A stretch of 64,000 bases of DNA from Symbiodinium sp. CCMP2592 (GCA_905221615.1 CAJNDT010005556.1:2535519-2599518), one strand, 5' to 3'; shown: positions 22,751-31,885, counted from the first letter of the stretch. A program made the numbers and translations. Notes: generated by a model not told the origin, from the letters alone.

Positions 22751-22853
22751 AAGTACCTAACCAAGTGCCTAAAGGGTTTGGGGGCCCATTCTGCTGTAAA
22801 TACAAAAACGAACGCCACCATAGTATTGATAATAGTTTCCCCAAGGGTCCAAG

Positions 22854-22952
22854 TGAGAGTTTCCGAAAATAGGCCTAATATAGTACCCTAAAGACTAGGA
22901 TCCTCATTATAAGGACACCAAAATAAGGTACCCGAATTTTCGGAGACTCCCT
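22854..22952. mobile_element. MITE family O
   Basis: Ends GAGTTTCCGAAAATAGG and CCGAATTTTCGGAGACTCCC. The inner signature is ACTAGGATCCTCATTATAAGG. Confidence 0.65.
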
Positions 22953-22957
22953 AGTAC

Positions 22958-23040
22958 CTAATAATTTAATCATATGCATCCTAGCCGACAAAACTACTAC
23001 CCTAAAACTGAGTACCTGATTATTGGGTCCTTTGGACCCT
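22958..23040. mobile_element. MITE family N, degenerate
   Basis: The right end GTACCTGATTATTGGGTCC followed by TTTGGACCC is clear; the left end CTAGTACCTAATAATTTAAT is weak. Confidence 0.5.
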
Positions 23041-23052
23041 TGGGGTTCGGAA

Positions 23053-23310
23053 TCAGTAGTTAAAACGCTTGTCGTAGAGTAAGCAACCTTTAACTGTTGT
23101 GGGCACTATAACAATAATATTAATTAATATAACCCCATAGGGTGACCCTGGACTACTGGACTGGTAAGCTACTAAACCGAAAGTATTCAACCAAGGGGTG
23201 ATGATACGCAGTGCTGGTGTTTTGGGTGAAAGGGGCTTGCGAAATGCAGCTTCCGAGGTCTCCAGCGATCTTGCCGTTTTTTTTTTTAAAGCTGTTATAG
23301 CGTTTTTCAT
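23053..23310 (-). CDS. Doubtful 85-codon open frame
   Basis: ATG-started minus-strand frame (MKNAITALKKKTARSLET at the start, residues 1-18). A run of ten T on the + strand encodes the lysines, and an alternative frame is also open across it. No domain recognised. Listed because the first half has a protein-like composition. Confidence 0.2.
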   Translation of the reverse strand: MKNAITALKKKTARSLETSEAAFRKPLSPKTPALRIITPWLNTFGLVAYQSSSPGSPYGVILINIIVIVPTTVKGCLLYDKRFNY

Positions 23311-23340
23311 TCGGAATTCGCTTTGATTCGCGGTTCCAAT

Positions 23341-23490
23341 ACACGTCTTGTAGTAGGGCTTGTTGATGCCTCTTAGAGTCTTGCTTAGGCGTGCCTAACT
23401 CTTCATCTTCTTTTGTGTGCTGTCTAACTGGCTTCTTGTACTAGGGTGTGTTGAGTTCTTCTTGGAGTCTTGCTTCTGTGTGCCTAACTT
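23341..23490. repeat. Imperfect ~95-bp direct repeat
   Basis: TCTTAGAGTCTTGCTTAGGCGTGCCTAACT and CTTCTTGGAGTCTTGCTTCT-type sequence occur twice, ~95 bp apart. A third related piece (GAGTTCTTCTTAGAGTCTCG) lies at 24,850, on the far side of the satellite cluster. Confidence 0.6.
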
Positions 23491-23497
23491 CACCCCA

Positions 23498-23628
23498 AGG
23501 GTAAAGGGAAGGACCCTTGATAAGGACCCTTAGGTATATACCCTTGATATAGTTATTAGATACCCATTACATAGCCCATTATAGGGTAGGGGTCCCCAGT
23601 AAGGGTCCCTCCTTTTCCCCTTTGATTC
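23498..23628. mobile_element. MITE family H
   Basis: Ends AAGGGTAAAGGGAAGGACCC and GGGTCCCTCCTTTTCCCCTT around GGTATATACCCTTGATATAG. Also at 48,223 and, mixed with G, at 62,323. Confidence 0.65.
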
Positions 23629-23689
23629 ATAGTTTAAAGGATTCGATGAGGTTCTAAAAGGCTTCTTGCAGTCGTCTTTTTTTGGCATC

Positions 23690-24235
23690 ATACCACCCCT
23701 GAACTCCGAGGATGGAGCCTTGGACTGATGGGGCGCCCTTGATTTTCAAATCAGAACTCTCACCACCCTTGAACTCCGAGGATGGAGCCCTGGACTAATG
23801 TGGAGCCCCTGATTTTAGAATCAGAACTTTTATCACCCTTGAACTCCGAGGACGGAGCCTCGGACTGATGGGGCGGCCCTGATTTTCAAACCAGAAGTCT
23901 TACCACCCTTGAACTCCGAGGATGGAGCCTCGGACTGATGGGGCGGCCCTGACTTTAAAACCACAGTAGTACCACCCTTGAATTCCGAGGATGGAGCCTC
24001 GGACTGATGGGGCGCCCCTGATTTCAAAGTCAGAACTCTCGCCACCCTTGAACTCCAAGGATGGAGCCTTGGACTAATGGAAGCCCTTGATTTTAGAATC
24101 AGAACTCTTACCACCCTTGAACTCCGAGGACGGAGCCTAGGACTGATGGGGCGGCCCTGACTTTAACACCAACAGTAGTACCACCCATGAACTCCGAGGA
24201 TGGAGCCTTGGACTGATGGGGCGCCCCTGATATAT
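23690..24235 (-). repeat. ~70-bp tandem satellite, eight units
   Basis: Units share TTGAACTCCGAGGATGGAGC, GGACTGATGGGGCG and CAGAACTCTTACCACC, and start near 23,691, 23,761, 23,832, 23,901, 23,968, 24,039, 24,109 and 24,180. Every part of the unit is repeated, so it is a tandem satellite and not a CRISPR array. Confidence 0.9.
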
Positions 24236-24502
24236 TTATATGTGTATATGTGTATATGTGTATACGTGTATATGTGTATATGTGTACGTGTACATTTGTA
24301 TATGTGTATATATGCATGCATGTGTTTATATGTATATGTACAGAAATGTATATATGTATATATGTAAATATGTGTATGTGTATATACGTATATGTGTATA
24401 TATGCATATATGTACATCTGTACTTTTGTATATGTATATATACATATGTATGTATATATATATGTGTGTCTTATACGTGTTTTATGTATATGTGTACATA
24501 TG

Positions 24503-24555
<53 letters not shown>

Positions 24556-24590
24556 GTGTATATTTGTAAATTTGTACATATCTCTGTGTG
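24235..24590. repeat. Low-complexity TATATGTG tract
   Basis: Alternating purine-pyrimidine sequence of TATGTGTATA type with a pure (TA)n core at ~24,510-24,550. It can adopt Z-DNA or cruciform structure. The two 203-codon open frames over it are artefacts. Confidence 0.95.
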
Positions 24591-24597
24591 CATTCGC

Positions 24598-24820
24598 GCT
24601 CTTGTGCCCTTGTGCCCGTATACCCGTATGGCCTTGTGCCCTTGTGCCCTTGTGCCCTTGTGCCCTTGCGCCCTTGTGCCCTTGTGCCCTTGTGCCCTTG
24701 TGCCCTTGTGCCCTTGCGCCCTTGTGCCCTTGTGCCCTTGTGCCCTTGCCGTGCCCCTGCTGTGCCCTTGCCATGCCCTTGCCGTGCCCTTGCCGTGCCC
24801 TTGTGCCCTTGTGCCCGGGA
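24598..24820. repeat. 8-bp CCCTTGTG tandem repeat
   Basis: About 25 units of CCCTTGTG, with CCCTTGCG and CCCTTGCCGTG variants. Open in all frames (PLCPCALV, GTRAQGHK), which explains the long apparent ORFs. Confidence 0.95.
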
Positions 24821-24870
24821 TCACTGGTGGACCTCTCTCCTTTTTTTTGAGTTCTTCTTAGAGTCTCGCT

Positions 24871-24965
24871 TACCCAGAGGCTCCATATTCCATATACACT
24901 ACCATTGTGGAATTAGGTCCCTGGGGATGGTCTTTGGGGGCCTAGTTCCACATGGACCCTCTGGC
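24871..24965. mobile_element. MITE family B, shortened
   Basis: Ends CCCAGAGGCTCCATAT and CATGGACCCTCTGG. The right inner arm is shortened. Confidence 0.7.
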
Positions 24966-24980
24966 TTCTGAGTCCTTGTA

Positions 24981-25091
24981 GGGTGCCCAGTAGTACCCCT
25001 ATTCCCTTTTTGTAGTCCTCGGTTCCCGATTATGGTACCAATACCAAAAATGGAGCCCCTTTTTATTCCTAGGTTACTGGGCATCCTAGCC
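24981..25091. mobile_element. MITE family Q
   Basis: Ends GGGTGCCCAGTAGTACCCCT and TAGGTTACTGGGCATCCTAG. Inner CCTATTCCCTTTTTGTAG and its partner CCAAAAATGGAGCCCCT. Confidence 0.75.
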
Positions 25092-25139
25092 TTAGATGAC
25101 GTTATCACAGGGAGCTCAAGGAGGGGTCACCTGAGAAGC

Positions 25140-25555
25140 TTCTGGGAGGATTTTTGGTTTAAGACTCAGGGAGAGGGGGGCCTAGGATGTAGGGTTTAGG
25201 TCTTCATCTCGGGGGGGTGGGCTTAAAGGGTTTCTTTAGGGTTTAGGGCTAAGGGGTTTAAGGGGCTTAAAACAAAGGTTCAGGGTTTTTTAGGGATCTA
25301 AGGACTCATATATGAAGGCTTCTGGGCATAAAGACCATACTATACAAGGCTTGTGGGCTATTCAGAGGATCTAAGGTTTAGGGTCTGGGTGTTTGAGATT
25401 GTGGGTTTGGTGACCTCCCTTCAAGCAGCATTTAGGCTTTCAGGTGTTAGAGCGTAGGGGTTTAGAAGCCGTTCTACGCCGAGCAAGACCGAAGAGACCT
25501 CCGACTAACAAATCCTGCCGCTGAAAATCAATGTATTTCTCCCAATGCCCTTGCC
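25140..25555. other. Unique DNA with TTTAGGG words
   Basis: No MITE seen. GGGTTTAGG words are scattered. A 26-codon plus-strand tail following CTTTCAG (25,448-25,530, ends RPKRPPTNKSCR then TGA) could be an exon remnant but is too short to call. Confidence 0.4.
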
Positions 25556-25665
25556 CTAAGGGTCCAAGTGCCCAAACAGTAGGGTTTTTCGGTCCCAAAT
25601 ACTAGACTCCGAATGGTTTTTGGTACTTGAAATCCTACCTACTATTTGGGGACTCAGGCCCCCCT
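25556..25665. mobile_element. MITE family N
   Basis: Starts GGGTCCAAGTGCCCAAACAG and ends CTACTATTTGGGGACTC, with inner AATACTAGACTCCG and GGTACTTGAAATCC. Confidence 0.55.
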
Positions 25666-25681
25666 TGGGCTTGGTTTACCC

Positions 25682-25778
25682 TTAAGGGCCCAAAGGAACC
25701 AATAATAATTGGGTACTCGGATTTTTGTGGTAGTAGGTATGTAGGCTTATGATATATGACTATTCGATACTTGGACCG
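25682..25778. mobile_element. MITE family N
   Basis: Ends AAGGGCCCAAAGGAACCAAT and ATACTTGGACCGTTGGGGT around TAATTGGGTACTCGG. A sister copy is at 26,613-26,703 with the same TACTCGG segment. Confidence 0.55.
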
Positions 25779-25791
25779 TTGGGGTAAGGTT

Positions 25792-25917
25792 GATGTAGGA
25801 ACCTGATTAAGAAACCCTAGGCCTATTACACTGTAACACCAAACTAGTAGGATTCATATCAGGAATCCTAATAAAGGCCCGAGGTTTCTTAATCAGATTC
25901 CTACATCAGGGATGTTT
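25792..25917. mobile_element. MITE family R (single copy)
   Basis: Near-perfect inverted ends GATGTAGGAACCTGATTAAG and CTTAATCAGATTCCTACATC, extended inward by AAACC and GGTTT. No second copy found here. Confidence 0.7.
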
Positions 25918-26092
25918 AGGGTTTCGGGGGCTGCAGCAACATGTATTTCGTTTTCTCTGCGACGAGGACCTCGTTCCGGGTCAACGACTGGGCTTCAACG
26001 AGGCATACAGCTGAGCAGTTGAGCCATATAGGCTAGGTATCTGTTTGAGATGGTGGCTACTTTCCCTTGTTGTTGAATGTAGAGCCCTCATT

Positions 26093-26486
26093 TCACCTTT
26101 TTGTGGGGGACTGTTGAAATCGACACCTAGTAGGGTTTGGCTTTACTGGCTTCAGTACCATACTGTTTTGTTGTACCTGTTCCGTAAAGGAACCGTTACG
26201 AAATTGAAGTGCGTGCTTCTCTTCTCCACGGCTACTTATTTCTTTCAAAGCCCGGTTTAGGAAGTTTGGTGTTGTGCTATTTGTTTTCTCGGGCTTAGAC
26301 GGCGTTCGACGTGTCCAGGAGGTCGGTATACATAGATGAGTGAAGGGCTTTAGCGAGATTTCTGGTTGATGGCTTCAGAATTTCAGTCTTAAGTTGCTGA
26401 TGGATTTTGAGCTCGCCAATGTACCCGCCGAGGTTGATCCAGAACTTGCCGTGCAGGTCGTCGTGCGGATGGCAGGTGGTTTGGGT
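26093..26486 (-). pseudogene. Decayed coding island, minus strand
   Basis: Two overlapping minus-strand frames read as one protein after a single frameshift near 26,300. The first (26,295-26,486) contains HGKFWINLGGYIGELKIHQQ; its first 20 such codons almost all end in G or C. The second (26,093 to about 26,310) contains NFLNRALKEISSRGEEKHAL and ends in TGA. Neither begins with ATG, so simple ORF calling misses them. No domain recognised. Further protein-like minus-strand pieces follow to ~25,905 (STTRESSHHLKQIPSLYG), so the ruin may be longer. Confidence 0.4.
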
Positions 26487-26612
26487 TTAGGCGGTTAAGG
26501 GTTTGAGTTGGGGTAAGGGTCTGTAGTTCAACCTCTATGACGGGTCTATGGGCAGAGGGTTCAGCTCAGTGACCGAACTCACCCAAACCCGAAGCCGGAC
26601 CGTACCTAACCC

Positions 26613-26703
26613 CATGGGTCCAAAGGAGCCAATAATCAGGTACTCGGTTTTGAGATAGTAGTTATGTAGGTTAGGATTTTGGAGAGTTTTTTATGGACCC
26701 TTG
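26613..26703. mobile_element. MITE family N
   Basis: Ends GGGTCCAAAGGAGCCAATAA and TTTATGGACCCTTGGGGT. It lies between the two minus-strand coding islands. Confidence 0.55.
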
Positions 26704-26774
26704 GGGTAACCAGAACCTTAAACAGAGCCCTTAGCCCTTGTCCTTGAGCTCCCAACTCCGAACCCTTGAGTCGT

Positions 26775-27380
26775 TTATGGCTTCTGCTGTAGATCAGGGC
26801 CCTTGTTGCATTCCCAGTAATTAGAGTGCCTATTATTTCTTCCGAGCGCGATTATGACGAGATTCATGACTTCGAATTCAACGAAGGAAAATGGAAACTG
26901 CTCATCGCCACGACATACAACAGCCGCGGCTGCGAGGCCTTGTTTGTATGCACCGATGACAGGACTTTCATTGTTCAGAGTCTCATCTGGCTTTCTTCCG
27001 ATGAAGGCCACGTCGTATGTGCCGACGTTAGGGCCGACAGTTCCGACGACTTTCGGCACTGCCACAGATGCCCTTGCGGACAACTCACAACTCTATGTCG
27101 AGTACCACAGGCATAGCGCCGACCACAAAGGGACAGCCACGCACTTCGTCGCTTCGTCCTGTCCTATGCCCTCGGCCCAGCTCGGACTCCGCGATTCGAC
27201 GTCTCAGGCACCTACACAGCCGCCACATTATTCGTGTTCAGGATGAGGGGTTCTAGATTTCCAGTCTTGCCATCTTGTACGGTCCATCATGAATAACATT
27301 AGCAGGACATGGTACTGCATTTTGAATTCGGGTCCCTCTCAGTGTATCTACAAGGGAGCCCACATTAAAGAGCGATCCCG
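26775..27380 (-). pseudogene. Possible upstream part of the same minus-strand gene
   Basis: Minus-strand frames with plausible protein composition run from ~27,380 (SLFNVGSLVDTLRGTRIQNA) to 26,775 (VGTYDVAFIGRKPDETLNNE, EQFPFSFVEFEVMNLVIIA), with several frame changes. The strand is uncertain: on the plus strand a frame from 26,793 to 27,296 has only one internal stop, a TAG at 27,114. I favour minus because composition is better (fewer C, H and S) and the neighbouring island at 26.1-26.5 kb has the same strand. Beta-rich sequence could suggest a viral structural protein, but this is speculation. Confidence 0.3.
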
Positions 27381-27457
27381 ACAGCCCAATGCCCCTGAAT
27401 TACGGAAGGGCTCCTATAAATCCAATTTTGGGTGTATTCCTTAATGAGGGGAGTCTG
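27380..27457. mobile_element. MITE family J, degenerate
   Basis: CAGCCCAATGCCCCTGAATTA and TATTCCTTAATGAGGGGAGT resemble J ends. The centre is replaced. Confidence 0.5.
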
Positions 27458-27493
27458 GAGGTTATTGGTACCAACATCTAGCGCTGCATGGTT

Positions 27494-27614
27494 ACCCAAA
27501 GGGTCCTTTGTACTGTCACGGGGGATACTTCCCTAAGTCATAGTAGTAATTCCTAAAATGGAAACCCTACATTCTACTGATTCTACTATATCGGTACATT
27601 GGACCCTTTGGGGG
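27494..27614. mobile_element. MITE family C
   Basis: Ends ACCCAAAGGGTCCTTTGTAC and GTACATTGGACCCTTTGGGG. Inner signature GATACTTCCCTAAGTCATAG and AATGGAAACCCTACATTC. Also at 31,702 and, reversed, at 47,323. Confidence 0.8.
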
Positions 27615-27619
27615 GGAAC

Positions 27620-27682
27620 CCCTAAACCCTAAACCGTGAACCCGAAACCCTAAACCCCTAAGCCCTAAACCCTAAACCCGGT
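27620..27682 (-). repeat. CCCTAAA telomere-like tract
   Basis: Short degenerate CCCTAAA run directly abutting the family C element. Confidence 0.7.
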
Positions 27683-27790
27683 ACATAGGACAGTTTGGGT
27701 TGTTATATCGTCAGGTCGCAGTTCGGGCTTTTCCAGGCTTTGTGTTCGGGGTCTAGAGTCTAGGGTTTGGGGTTCCCAAAGGATAAGTAC

Positions 27791-27895
27791 TACGGCTGAT
27801 GATCTAAATCCTGCATGACCCATAATAAGGAATATGCCATGATTCCCATAGTTTAGGGTCCTTAAGGTCATGCAGGATTTATATCATCGACCGTA
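27791..27895. mobile_element. MITE family A, intact
   Basis: Flanked by TA on both sides: TA|CGGCTGATGATCTAAATC ... GATTTATATCATCGACCG|TA. Centre CATAATAAGGAATATGCCAT. About 101 bp between the TA copies. Confidence 0.85.
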
Positions 27896-28107
27896 GTATA
27901 GTAGGTACTTAGTACCCGAAAGTATATACTATGCAGTTACTTGGACCCTTTGGGGTTTACGGTTTGAGGGTTTAGGGGTTTAGGGTTCTTCTGGAACGGG
28001 GTGGCCTTCAGGCCAACGAAGATAGTCGCTATGGACAGATTAGATTGACTTGCGTCAAGTGCTAGCGATTCGCGAAGTGCCAAGCTGTTTGCAAGCAAGC
28101 CTGAACC

Positions 28108-28216
28108 CAGAGCCTCCAAACCCCCTGAATTAAGGAATACTCCTTAAATCATATTAAGGATCCTACTATAATTTAAGGTATATTCCTTAACTAAGGGGTT
28201 TTGGAGTCTCTGGGAA
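28108..28216. mobile_element. MITE family J
   Basis: Ends CCCAGAGCCTCCAAACCCCC and GGGGTTTTGGAGTCTCTGGG, with TTAAGGAATACTCC and TATTCCTTAACTAA inner arms. Confidence 0.8.
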
Positions 28217-28404
28217 AACCCCCAATATCCCAAGTTCTAAACCCCCCAACTCAAGACTCGAAGCCCCGAATGCCGCTGCCCTTAACCTCAGCTCCTACAT
28301 CCTGAGCGCAGCGTATTTACAGCTTAGTAAACCCTCCCATACAAGGGTCCCTTTAAAGGGATCTATAGGGGTTCCTTAAAGGGATCTATAAGGTTTAGGG
28401 TTTA

Positions 28405-28516
28405 CTTAAAGGATCATGGGACTTAGTAACTAGGGTTATAATTAGGGTAACTGTACTTATAACCCCGATTATGGTACTTATAACCTTACTTACTAAGTCC
28501 CATGACCCTCCAATTA
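28405..28516. mobile_element. MITE family G
   Basis: Ends CTTAAAGGATCATGGGACTT and AAGTCCCATGACCCTCCAAT. It belongs to the GGATCATGGGACTTAG subtype, shared with 57,222. Confidence 0.75.
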
Positions 28517-28523
28517 GCTGGAG

Positions 28524-28697
28524 ATGAGAAGCAAGCTCTATCGGAGGCTTCACATACACAGCCGTGGCCGGGCCCTTGTTCTAAAGCTTCCTGGATCTGA
28601 GCCAGGCCCCACAGAGTCTCTGATGGGCACACATGATGTAGGGCGCCAAATTGTTATCCAAGGGTTCCTGTGCATACCAGAAGCGCTTGCGGACTAG
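28524..28697 (+). CDS. 57-codon open frame, possible gene fragment
   Basis: ATG-started frame next to a G element (MRSKLYRRLHIHSRGRALVL at the start), ending TAG at 28,695. A second protein-like frame (CGLDNYKGGFRGHVLHCAAV) takes over from ~28,690, compatible with a frameshifted gene reaching ~29,045. No domain recognised and third-position bias is neutral. Confidence 0.25.
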   Translation: MRSKLYRRLHIHSRGRALVLKLPGSEPGPTESLMGTHDVGRQIVIQGFLCIPEALAD

Positions 28698-29242
28698 ATA
28701 ACTACAAAGGGGGTTTTCGGGGGCATGTATTGCATTGTGCTGCAGTTGCTTTAGAGGCTAAATACTTCTTCCGGCCGCCATACTACCTAGAGGCTCATAC
28801 CCTACCCCCTTTCTTGAAATACCTAGTTTTATGGTTAGAATCTTCTATATAGAAAAGTGGATACCCTAAAGAAGCCTATGGGCAGAGGATCAGGGTCCCC
28901 AGTAAGCCAGGTTGTTCTTTGCTCACCGGGAACATCCGGAGAGAAATGCGAGACTAAACACAAGACCTTTGTGTGCCCAAGTAGTTGTCTAGGAAAATGC
29001 TTCTACATACGGTACCAAGACCGTGAACCTTGTCATTCCCGGTAGATACAACAAGTTTGTTGTAGAGTCTGGTGTATAATTGTCACTACCTCTATGGGAA
29101 GGACCTTCATCTGTCGGTTGTCTACCTCAAGTCCTAAACCCCAGACCCCAAACTAATCCCAACTGGTATCTTCCGAGTCTGCAATCGGTCTTTTCAAAGG
29201 CTAAACCCTGAAGGCCTTAACCCCCCTGGGCCCAAACCCTAA

Positions 29243-29354
29243 CCTAGTAGTCGAGTAGGTGACCTTTAACCTTTTTTGGGTAGTATAGTCCCTATATAAT
29301 CCCTACATAACCAAAAGGGTTAAACTTTAGTTCCCCATGATACCCGACAAATAG
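29243..29354. mobile_element. MITE family I
   Basis: Left end ACCTAGTAGTCGAGTAGGTG, right end CATGATACCCGACAAATAGG, inner AACCTTTTTTGGGTAG and CCAAAAGGGTTAAACTTT. Confidence 0.75.
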
Positions 29355-29469
29355 GCTAAACCCCAAGACACGGAGACATAGAGGCTCAAAGTCTCTTGCA
29401 AACCCTTGCCGGACGCCGTCGGCTGGCCTTTGAAAAAGCTGAGGCAACTCTGGGTTGAATTTTGACTAG

Positions 29470-29584
29470 GACCTAGAGTAGGCCCTTATTCCCTTTTTTA
29501 GGGTTCAGGTTCCCTTATAAACCCCTTTAAACCAAAAAGGGCATCCTTTTTATGCCTGGGTTACTCTTGGGTCTAGTTGAGGGT
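29470..29584. mobile_element. MITE family Q, diverged
   Basis: CTAGGACCTAGAGTAGGCCC and GGGTTACTCTTGGGTCTAG. Inner CCCTTATTCCCTTTTTTAGG matches other Q copies. Confidence 0.6.
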
Positions 29585-29789
29585 TTAGTTAGGGTCTTGG
29601 GGTTGAGAGTTTGAGGTTTTGGAGCCTAGGGTTGCGCGTATGGGGTTTAGGGGTTTAGAGTTGGGTGCTTGGAGTTTAGGGGTTCAGGGGTGTTTAGGGT
29701 TTAGGTGAGCGTTTACTGTTTATGGTTTAGGGCTTGAGTGCTTGGGGTCTAAAGTTTGGGGTTTAGGGTTTTGGTTGCTTGGGATCAGC

Positions 29790-30112
29790 GGTTTATGTGG
29801 ATCCAATCGCCTGCTGCATTAGGGCTATACCATGGTTGTCCCATATACCGTAACCCAAGGCCTAAGCTACACCACCTACTGTGGTGCAATAAGGTTCGCG
29901 GCTACCGCCAGTCCATTCTGTGCAGGACATCGCCACTATGTACGAAGACATCTACGAAGCCCGAGATGACCTTTGAGACTCCATGCTTCGCTGGGCCGAC
30001 TCAAGTTCTCCCAAACACCATCCTAGGCCAGGGAGTCAAGGTGGATGTCGAACGACTCCTGGGTCCTGCTAACCCCTTTCAGGTTGGGGGTATAGAGTTT
30101 AAAGTCTCCTAG
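29790..30112 (+). pseudogene. Protein-like frames with a splice-acceptor-like site
   Basis: All three plus frames carry protein-like stretches in turn (for example QDIATMYEDIYEARDDL near 29,917, and VLPNTILGQGVKVDVERLLG to 30,062). They are followed by CTGCTAACCCCTTTCAG, which has a branch-point-like CTAAC and a polypyrimidine tract ending in CAG at 30,080. Together with the next frame this could be an exon-intron remnant. No domain recognised. Confidence 0.25.
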
Positions 30113-30132
30113 GTGTCCATTCACGCCTGGGT

Positions 30133-30397
30133 GTGGTCAACCCCCCGGACCTCCTCACAGCCATGAAACTTGCCTCTGTCAGCCGCAGCTGGTGCAAGGA
30201 GGTAGCGGCCCTGGTCTCGGGTAAGCCGTGGATCAGCGTCTGGCAAGCTTACCGCCGATTCTCCCAGCTCGGCTATGGTGCCATGGTTGAGATCAAATCC
30301 CAGCGGACCAAGATGCTCTCTAAAGAAGCTCTATGCGCGCACTTGGACTCTGCCGACTTGATTCCGGTGAAGATAATCCGTAGTCCAGGGTTCAGGG
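30133..30397 (+). pseudogene. F-box-like coding fragment
   Basis: Open fr[a]me without a convincing start (GTG; the first ATG is 10 codons in). It contains MKLASVSRSWCKEVAALVSG then KPWISVWQAYRRF, resembling the second half of an F-box (hydrophobic helix, V.R.W, later W). About 70% of codons end in G or C, typical of dinoflagellate-type coding DNA. F-box proteins normally recruit substrates to SCF ubiquitin ligases; nothing here shows an intact protein. After ~30,390 (GTGAAG, donor-like) the sequence becomes degenerate telomere-like DNA. Confidence 0.4.
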
Positions 30398-30506
30398 CTT
30401 GGGGGCTTGAAGTTTTCAACTTCAGCACGTGCACACTTCGACGAAGCAAATCACCAGATCTCGCCCATACAAAAGGCCTTGAACCAAGCTCCAAATCCAA
30501 AGCCCT

Positions 30507-30705
30507 AAACCCCAAAAGCCTTACATCCTAAAGCCAGCCGAAATCCCTAACCCCCAAAAGCCTTGCATCCTAAAGCCAGCCGAAAATCCCTAAACCCCAA
30601 AAGCCTTACATCCTAAAGCCAGCCGAATTTCCCTAAACCCCAAAAGCCTTACATCCTAAAGCCAGCCGAAAATCCCTAAACCCCAAAAGCGCCGAAAATG
30701 AGAAG
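30507..30705 (-). repeat. ~45-bp tandem repeat with CCCTAAA
   Basis: Four units of CCAAAAGCCTTACATCCTAA plus AGCCAGCCGAAAATCCCTAA, starting near 30,508, 30,552, 30,596 and 30,641. Each unit ends in a telomere-like CCCTAAAC. Confidence 0.9.
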
Positions 30706-31276
30706 GCCTTGCCCCCTGCACACCAGCACTCCTCCTGATCAAGCAGTCGACAAGTCGTTGGATTCTACAACAGATCTGGACAAACGATCCTCGACGCCCT
30801 CGAACTGGGTCAGTGTCCCCCGTTTTCCGTTTGTGTGGCCTTAGGTTCCTTCAAATAAGGTGTCCAATCCGAGGAGATTGTTTTGACGTTTTCGAGAATG
30901 TTCTCACCGGATTGAAGCAAGCATGAAACCTCCCAACCCCTGAAAACCAGCACCCCGAGGCATGCCTTACACGCTGTATGCCCCTGTACACCCTGCCAGC
31001 CCTACCCAACCCCGTAGAAGGTTACGAGATGGCTCAACAACCTACACCTCAGAATTCCTGCTTGCATCAGGGGCATACTTAACCCTTAACCCTAAGCAAA
31101 ATACAAATTCGCAATATGGACACACCATACGACGTAGGTGCTGAAAACCTCGGCAGTCCTCACAAACCGATTGTAAACGCTCATAGGTGGCGTTAGGCTT
31201 ATTTGGGGTATAGGATGATTTAGGGATCAAGCCGTAACAGAATGCCGTAAACGAATGCCATACATAGAGTACTGGG

Positions 31277-31392
31277 AGGCCCAGGGCACTTAGCAAGTCG
31301 GTTATGAGTTATGAGTACGGTTGCAGTTGGGGTAACTCTACTTAGGGCACCCATGACTCCGCTTATAACTTATGCTTATGCGCCTCTAAGTA
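31277..31392. mobile_element. MITE family G, degenerate
   Basis: GGCCCAGGGCACTTAGCAAG opens, and CTTATAACTTATGCTTATG with CTCTAAGTAG closes. Inner TTGGGGTAACTCTACTTAGG matches 34,184. Confidence 0.55.
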
Positions 31393-31433
31393 GTTCTCTA
31401 AAGTAGGGTCCCTTATCGCTCCCAAGACTAAAG

Positions 31434-31536
31434 GGAACTCCAGAAAGTTGGAATATGGACTAATGGTAGGATCCCCTATAATTTACCTTAAAGGGGTTAC
31501 GATAATGATATTCCAACTTTCTGGTTTCTACTGTAA
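31434..31536. mobile_element. MITE family D
   Basis: Ends GGAACTCCAGAAAGTTGGAA and TTCCAACTTTCTGGTTTCTA, inner ATGGTAGGATCCCCTATAAT. Its right end (TTCTACTGTAA) matches family E ends, linking D and E. Confidence 0.75.
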
Positions 31537-31579
31537 CCCTAAACCCTAGACCTCGAACGGTTAAAGCCTTCTGCCAGAG

Positions 31580-31668
31580 GCCATGGAGGCACCAAGCTCC
31601 CTTCGCCTGGCAGCGGCGTTGGGCCTGGAGCCACCCTCGCTAATCCTCCGCAGCTCGACAAGGAAACG
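31580..31668 (+). other. Possible first-exon remnant
   Basis: GCC ATG GAG opens a frame (MEAPSSLRLAAALGLEPPSL, residues 1-20) that reaches AAAC|GTAAGG, a donor-like site, before merging into TTTAGGG words. Too short to call a gene. Confidence 0.2.
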
Positions 31669-31701
31669 TAAGGGTTTAGGGCCAGGGTTCAGGTTTTGGT
31701 T

Positions 31702-31811
31702 CCCAAAGGGTCCTATGTACTGTTATGGGGGATACTTCCCTAAGTCATAATAGTAATTCCTAATATGGAAACCCTACATCCTACTACATCGATACATAGG
31801 ACTCTTTGGGG
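31702..31811. mobile_element. MITE family C
   Basis: Ends CCCAAAGGGTCCTATGTAC and GATACATAGGACTCTTTGGG. Closely matches the reversed copy at 47,323. Confidence 0.8.
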
Positions 31812-31885
31812 TTGGGTGACCTCGGACTGAATTCAGGAAGCGAGCTCCGGAGCATGGCAGGTATCCAGCAAGCGAAACCCTTAGG

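Noticed and set aside
23690-24235. CRISPR-like 70-bp repeats
   Set aside because: The whole 70-bp unit is conserved, leaving no unique spacers.
24163-24861. Two 203-codon and one 152-codon open frames
   Set aside because: They translate the TATGTG and CCCTTGTG simple repeats on both strands; an 8-bp or low-complexity repeat without stops stays open in several frames.
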